DNA of 64,000 nucleotides from Paenibacillaceae bacterium (lineage in GTDB: Bacteria > Bacillota > Bacilli > Paenibacillales > Paenibacillaceae), in NCBI GenBank assembly GCA_004134985.1, contig REGQ01000028.1:22793-86792 (forward strand), read 5' to 3'. The position numbers were made by a program, and so were the translations under genes. This document shows, piece by piece, positions 62,026 through 64,000 of the stretch (the stretch's first letter is position 1; every line of letters starts with the position of its first letter). The notes under the pieces are model-generated. The model did not search any database. It saw only the letters and a program-made list of their open reading frames with translations, and had not been told where the DNA came from.

Positions 62026-62652
62026 TCATTGTCCTGACCAGAGACTAAGCAGAAATTGTTTGTAGCGCATATCCTGCTCCAGCTCTGCCGACTTGGAAAC
62101 TTCACGGTTTTGCCGGGAATTCAGGACAGACTTTTGCAAATAGGTGAAGTACAGATGGGTTACCATCCGCGTCCGCTCGATCCAGACAAGCTTCTGGCCT
62201 GTTTCCTCACTCTCCGGCTCCAGCGTAAATGCGCTCGTAGACAGACGGGCTTCATCGATCAAAAGCTGTTTGTACTCGGGCAGTTCTGCCGGATTTTTGC
62301 CCATGCTGGCGAAATAAACGTTAAACAGCGAATCATAATACAACAGATCCGGATGCTGCTCCCGCATGGATAAATATTTATTAAGGATCGCTTCCACAGA
62401 AGCGCGCGGCGCTTTGAAATCAAAATCCAGCAGCAGCCGTCCGAACATCCTCCTCAAATTGTCCACGTACACTTCGGTCGCCAACTGTTCCTTGTCTTTG
62501 AAGTGATGGTAGAGCGTCCGTCTGGAAGTGCCTGACCGTGCGGCGACCAGCACAAGATCGGCGCCTTCAATTCCCTTTTCGCAAAAGGCGGCCAACGCCG
62601 CCTCCTTGATCATTTCTCTGGTGAGCTGCAGTTGCTTCTCCCTAAGCTTCAT
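62026..62652 (-). CDS. TetR family transcriptional regulator
   Basis: This 208-residue regulator has an N-terminal HTH ('ADLVLVAARSGTSRRTLYHHFKDKEQL', ~28-54) and a helical C-terminal domain. ATG at 62652 follows AAGGAGAG; the upstream frame is in the next gene. It lies 16 bases downstream of the broken pectinacetylesterase-like gene on the same strand, so it is transcribed from the promoter at 63658-63686. The 31-bp palindrome on that promoter is its probable operator. Confidence 0.9.
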   Translation of the reverse strand: MKLREKQLQLTREMIKEAALAAFCEKGIEGADLVLVAARSGTSRRTLYHHFKDKEQLATEVYVDNLRRMFGRLLLDFDFKAPRASVEAILNKYLSMREQHPDLLYYDSLFNVYFASMGKNPAELPEYKQLLIDEARLSTSAFTLEPESEETGQKLVWIERTRMVTHLYFTYLQKSVLNSRQNREVSKSAELEQDMRYKQFLLSLWSGQ

Positions 62653-62668
62653 TGCTTTCTCTCCTTCT

Positions 62669-63586
62669 TCATTGACTGCGCGGCACCGCTTCCCCGCTTT
62701 GCAGGAAACGGGTGCCTCGCGAGGCACGTTCGTTTTTATGAATAATTCCGTCAAGCCACGCAAACAGCTTCTTGCCATCCTCCTCCGCCTCATAGAAGGC
62801 TTTCATAGGGAGCAGTGTGTGCGGAGTCGTATGCGTCTTCTCATCATACCCGTAGTCAGTAAGAAAATAATAGAAATTCGGCAACTGTTCGTCAAGCTGG
62901 CGGGTCGAAGCCCTGAACTGGCGGCTCCACTCGTCCGAGCTCTACCGGTCTATCTCATCCCCTTGTCCGTTCAGCCTGTTCTGAAAGGATGCGAGCACTT
63001 TATCATGGGTCGTACAGGCGTGCATCAACACGGCGCGGGCAGGCATATTCGTGCCGTTGGCACGGAACGCCGAAGCGATCATGTCAGCCTCCATTGGATA
63101 GGAAAACTGCTGCCGAAAATCTGCCTGCCAGTTTTGATTGACAATTGCGGGCCAATTATCGGAAGCCAGAAAAGAGCTGTCCGAGAGATGGTATATCTCA
63201 GCCTGCTCATAATGGTTGGCGATTTCGCTTGCCCAGAAGGCAGAGCCGAAGCCGCCAGCACTGGAGCCGGTAATGAGCAGCTTATCCGGCGTGTCAAAAT
63301 TGCGGTAGATCCACTGCAGCGCCTCCTGCACATTGTTGCGTCCATTATGCTTGACGTGCCTTGGTCGTGCGCCGCCTGCGCGAGGGTAGTCTGTGCTGGT
63401 ATTGCCGATATGGAAGTCGCCAGATGCATACGGAATGAAGACAACGTTCCAATCCGAGAACGGATTGTCCGGCCGGTAACGGTACATGCGCTCACGCAAT
63501 TTAAGCGCATACATAATGAGCACCGCTGCAGGCACTAACAACCATTTTATCCAGAGGCGTTCGGTCGGTTTGTCCGAAGTTGTCAT
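62669..63586 (-). pseudogene. Pectinacetylesterase-like gene with an in-frame amber stop
   Basis: The reading frame runs 305 codons but is cut by TAG at 62942-62944 (codon 215). Before it: one membrane helix (~12-29), 'NPFSDWNVVFIPYASGDFHIGN' and nucleophile Ser109 in 'GSSAGG', typical of pectinacetylesterase-family esterases. After it, the same frame continues as credible protein ('SSDEWSRQF...NFYYFLTDYGYDEKTHTT') and holds the expected catalytic His. The N-terminal oxyanion region ('GGG.C') found in relatives also seems absent. CAG to TAG is the simplest change. The 214-residue product would lack the catalytic His. Confidence 0.75.
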
Positions 63587-63630
63587 GTTGGCCGTTCCTC
63601 TTCTCTTATTTAACTTATGTTACACCAAGA

Positions 63631-63661
63631 TAATTAAATGCACACCGTGTGTAATTAATTA
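63631..63661. promoter_or_regulatory. 31-bp palindromic operator, probable TetR site
   Basis: Two 15-bp arms (63631-63645 and 63647-63661) around one central base match at 13 of 15 positions. The core is CACAC-C-GTGTG with A/T-rich outer arms ending TAATTA. It overlaps the -10 box and start point of the promoter beside it. Confidence 0.75.
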
Positions 63662-63686
63662 TATTTTTGAACAGCATGGCTGTCAA
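63658..63686 (-). promoter_or_regulatory. Consensus SigA promoter of the esterase/TetR transcript
   Basis: The minus strand reads TTGACA (63686-63681), 17 bases, then TATAAT (63663-63658), an exact consensus. It is 72 bases upstream of the esterase-like gene. Confidence 0.85.
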
Positions 63687-63813
63687 GATAACCGATGCCT
63701 ATAGAACGGAAAGTATATTTTGTAGTCGCGTACACTAAACGGTGAACAGCAGCTGCAGACGATGGACGGACGGGGAAAGATGGGATGGACAAATACGAGA
63801 ACACAAATTGGCG

Positions 63814-63887
63814 ATTCTGGAGACACGGGAATACGTGGACCGCACCAAACACAATAGTACATTCTGGAGACACGGGGATGCGGGGAC
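63814..63887 (+). repeat. Pair of 27-bp direct repeats
   Basis: Two 27-base units, at 63814-63840 and 63861-63887, share ATTCTGGAGACACGGG and end CGTGGAC or CGGGGAC. They are offset by 47 bases. Confidence 0.65.
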
Positions 63888-64000
63888 AGTATGTAGGGCG
63901 GGCGTTTCGCGAGCGGACACACGGAGGCTGTCGATTAATTGTGCATAACTATGTGACTCTTATTCCTGCCCAAATCAGCCGCAGTATAGTAAACTGGCAG

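Larger units (their letters stand above)
63587..64000. other. 414-bp stretch at the right edge without a supported gene
   Basis: After the promoter/operator (63631-63686), the rest holds a 27-bp direct repeat pair (63814-63840 and 63861-63887) and no credible frame. Any gene to the right begins outside the window. Confidence 0.55.

Noticed and set aside
62669..63586. Frameshift as the cause of the broken esterase gene
   Set aside because: Both pieces are in the same frame; the break is a single TAG codon.
63742..63948. Plus-strand 68-codon frame at the right edge
   Set aside because: It is built from the 27-bp direct repeats and has no ribosome binding site.

Overview
The window looks like chromosomal DNA of a Paenibacillus-type Firmicute. 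The evidence is strong AGGAGG-type ribosome binding sites, frequent GTG and TTG starts, sugar importers without their own ATPase (YtcQ/LplB/YtcP type), YesM/YesN two-component pairs, large membrane-anchored AraC regulators, and small families such as DUF3886 and DUF402. This assignment rests on gene content, not on a marker gene. I see no rRNA, tRNA, CRISPR array, phage or intact transposase gene.

Positions 1-35.6 kb form a carbohydrate-utilisation region, almost all on the minus strand. It holds two solute-binding-protein/permease/permease sets. One (2.3-6.0 kb) lies downstream of a YesM/YesN pair; the other (19.1-22.7 kb) lies beside a 743-residue AraC sensor-regulator. Between and around them are six TIM-barrel sugar isomerase/epimerase-like proteins, two Gfo/Idh/MocA dehydrogenases, a zinc alcohol dehydrogenase, a ThuA-like protein, an alpha/beta hydrolase, a GH43 beta-xylosidase and a GH42 beta-galactosidase. 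At 27.4-31.4 kb a LacI-type repressor sits upstream of a three-component oxygenase (di-iron desaturase-like enzyme, MocE-type Rieske ferredoxin, FAD reductase). The related rhizobial MocDEF is known for oxidative demethylation of a rhizopine. Palindromic operators sit on both promoters of this unit. The region probably handles plant cell-wall glycans, including perhaps O-methylated sugars.

Positions 36-44 kb hold a tightly overlapping minus-strand operon: pyrE, a P-loop kinase-like gene with no normal start codon, HIT, a PPP-type phosphatase, a histidine phosphatase and a HAD hydrolase. After it come a DUF3886 protein, a WYL (YafY-type) regulator, and a secreted 919-residue glycosidase with two discoidin-like modules.

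Positions 45.2-49.3 kb carry four overlapping plus-strand genes that resemble a D-Ala-D-Ser type glycopeptide-resistance (van) cluster: a D-Ala-D-X ligase, an alanine/serine racemase, a VanXY-type dipeptidase/carboxypeptidase and a VanT-type membrane domain. VanT is split into two genes, and no VanRS pair is adjacent.

Positions 49.3-64 kb are mixed: GNAT, two NUDIX proteins, two TetR regulators, an alpha/beta hydrolase, an ACR3/bile-acid symporter-like carrier, and a LysR regulator divergent from an NMT1/THI5-type ABC importer followed by a DUF523 (TudS-like) protein. Two genes here are broken: a secreted protein with a one-base frameshift, and a pectinacetylesterase-like gene with an in-frame amber codon behind a near-perfect promoter and operator. 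Intergenic DNA carries several repeat families, including a roughly 200-bp repeat in three copies and a 494-bp element with terminal inverted repeats and a target duplication.
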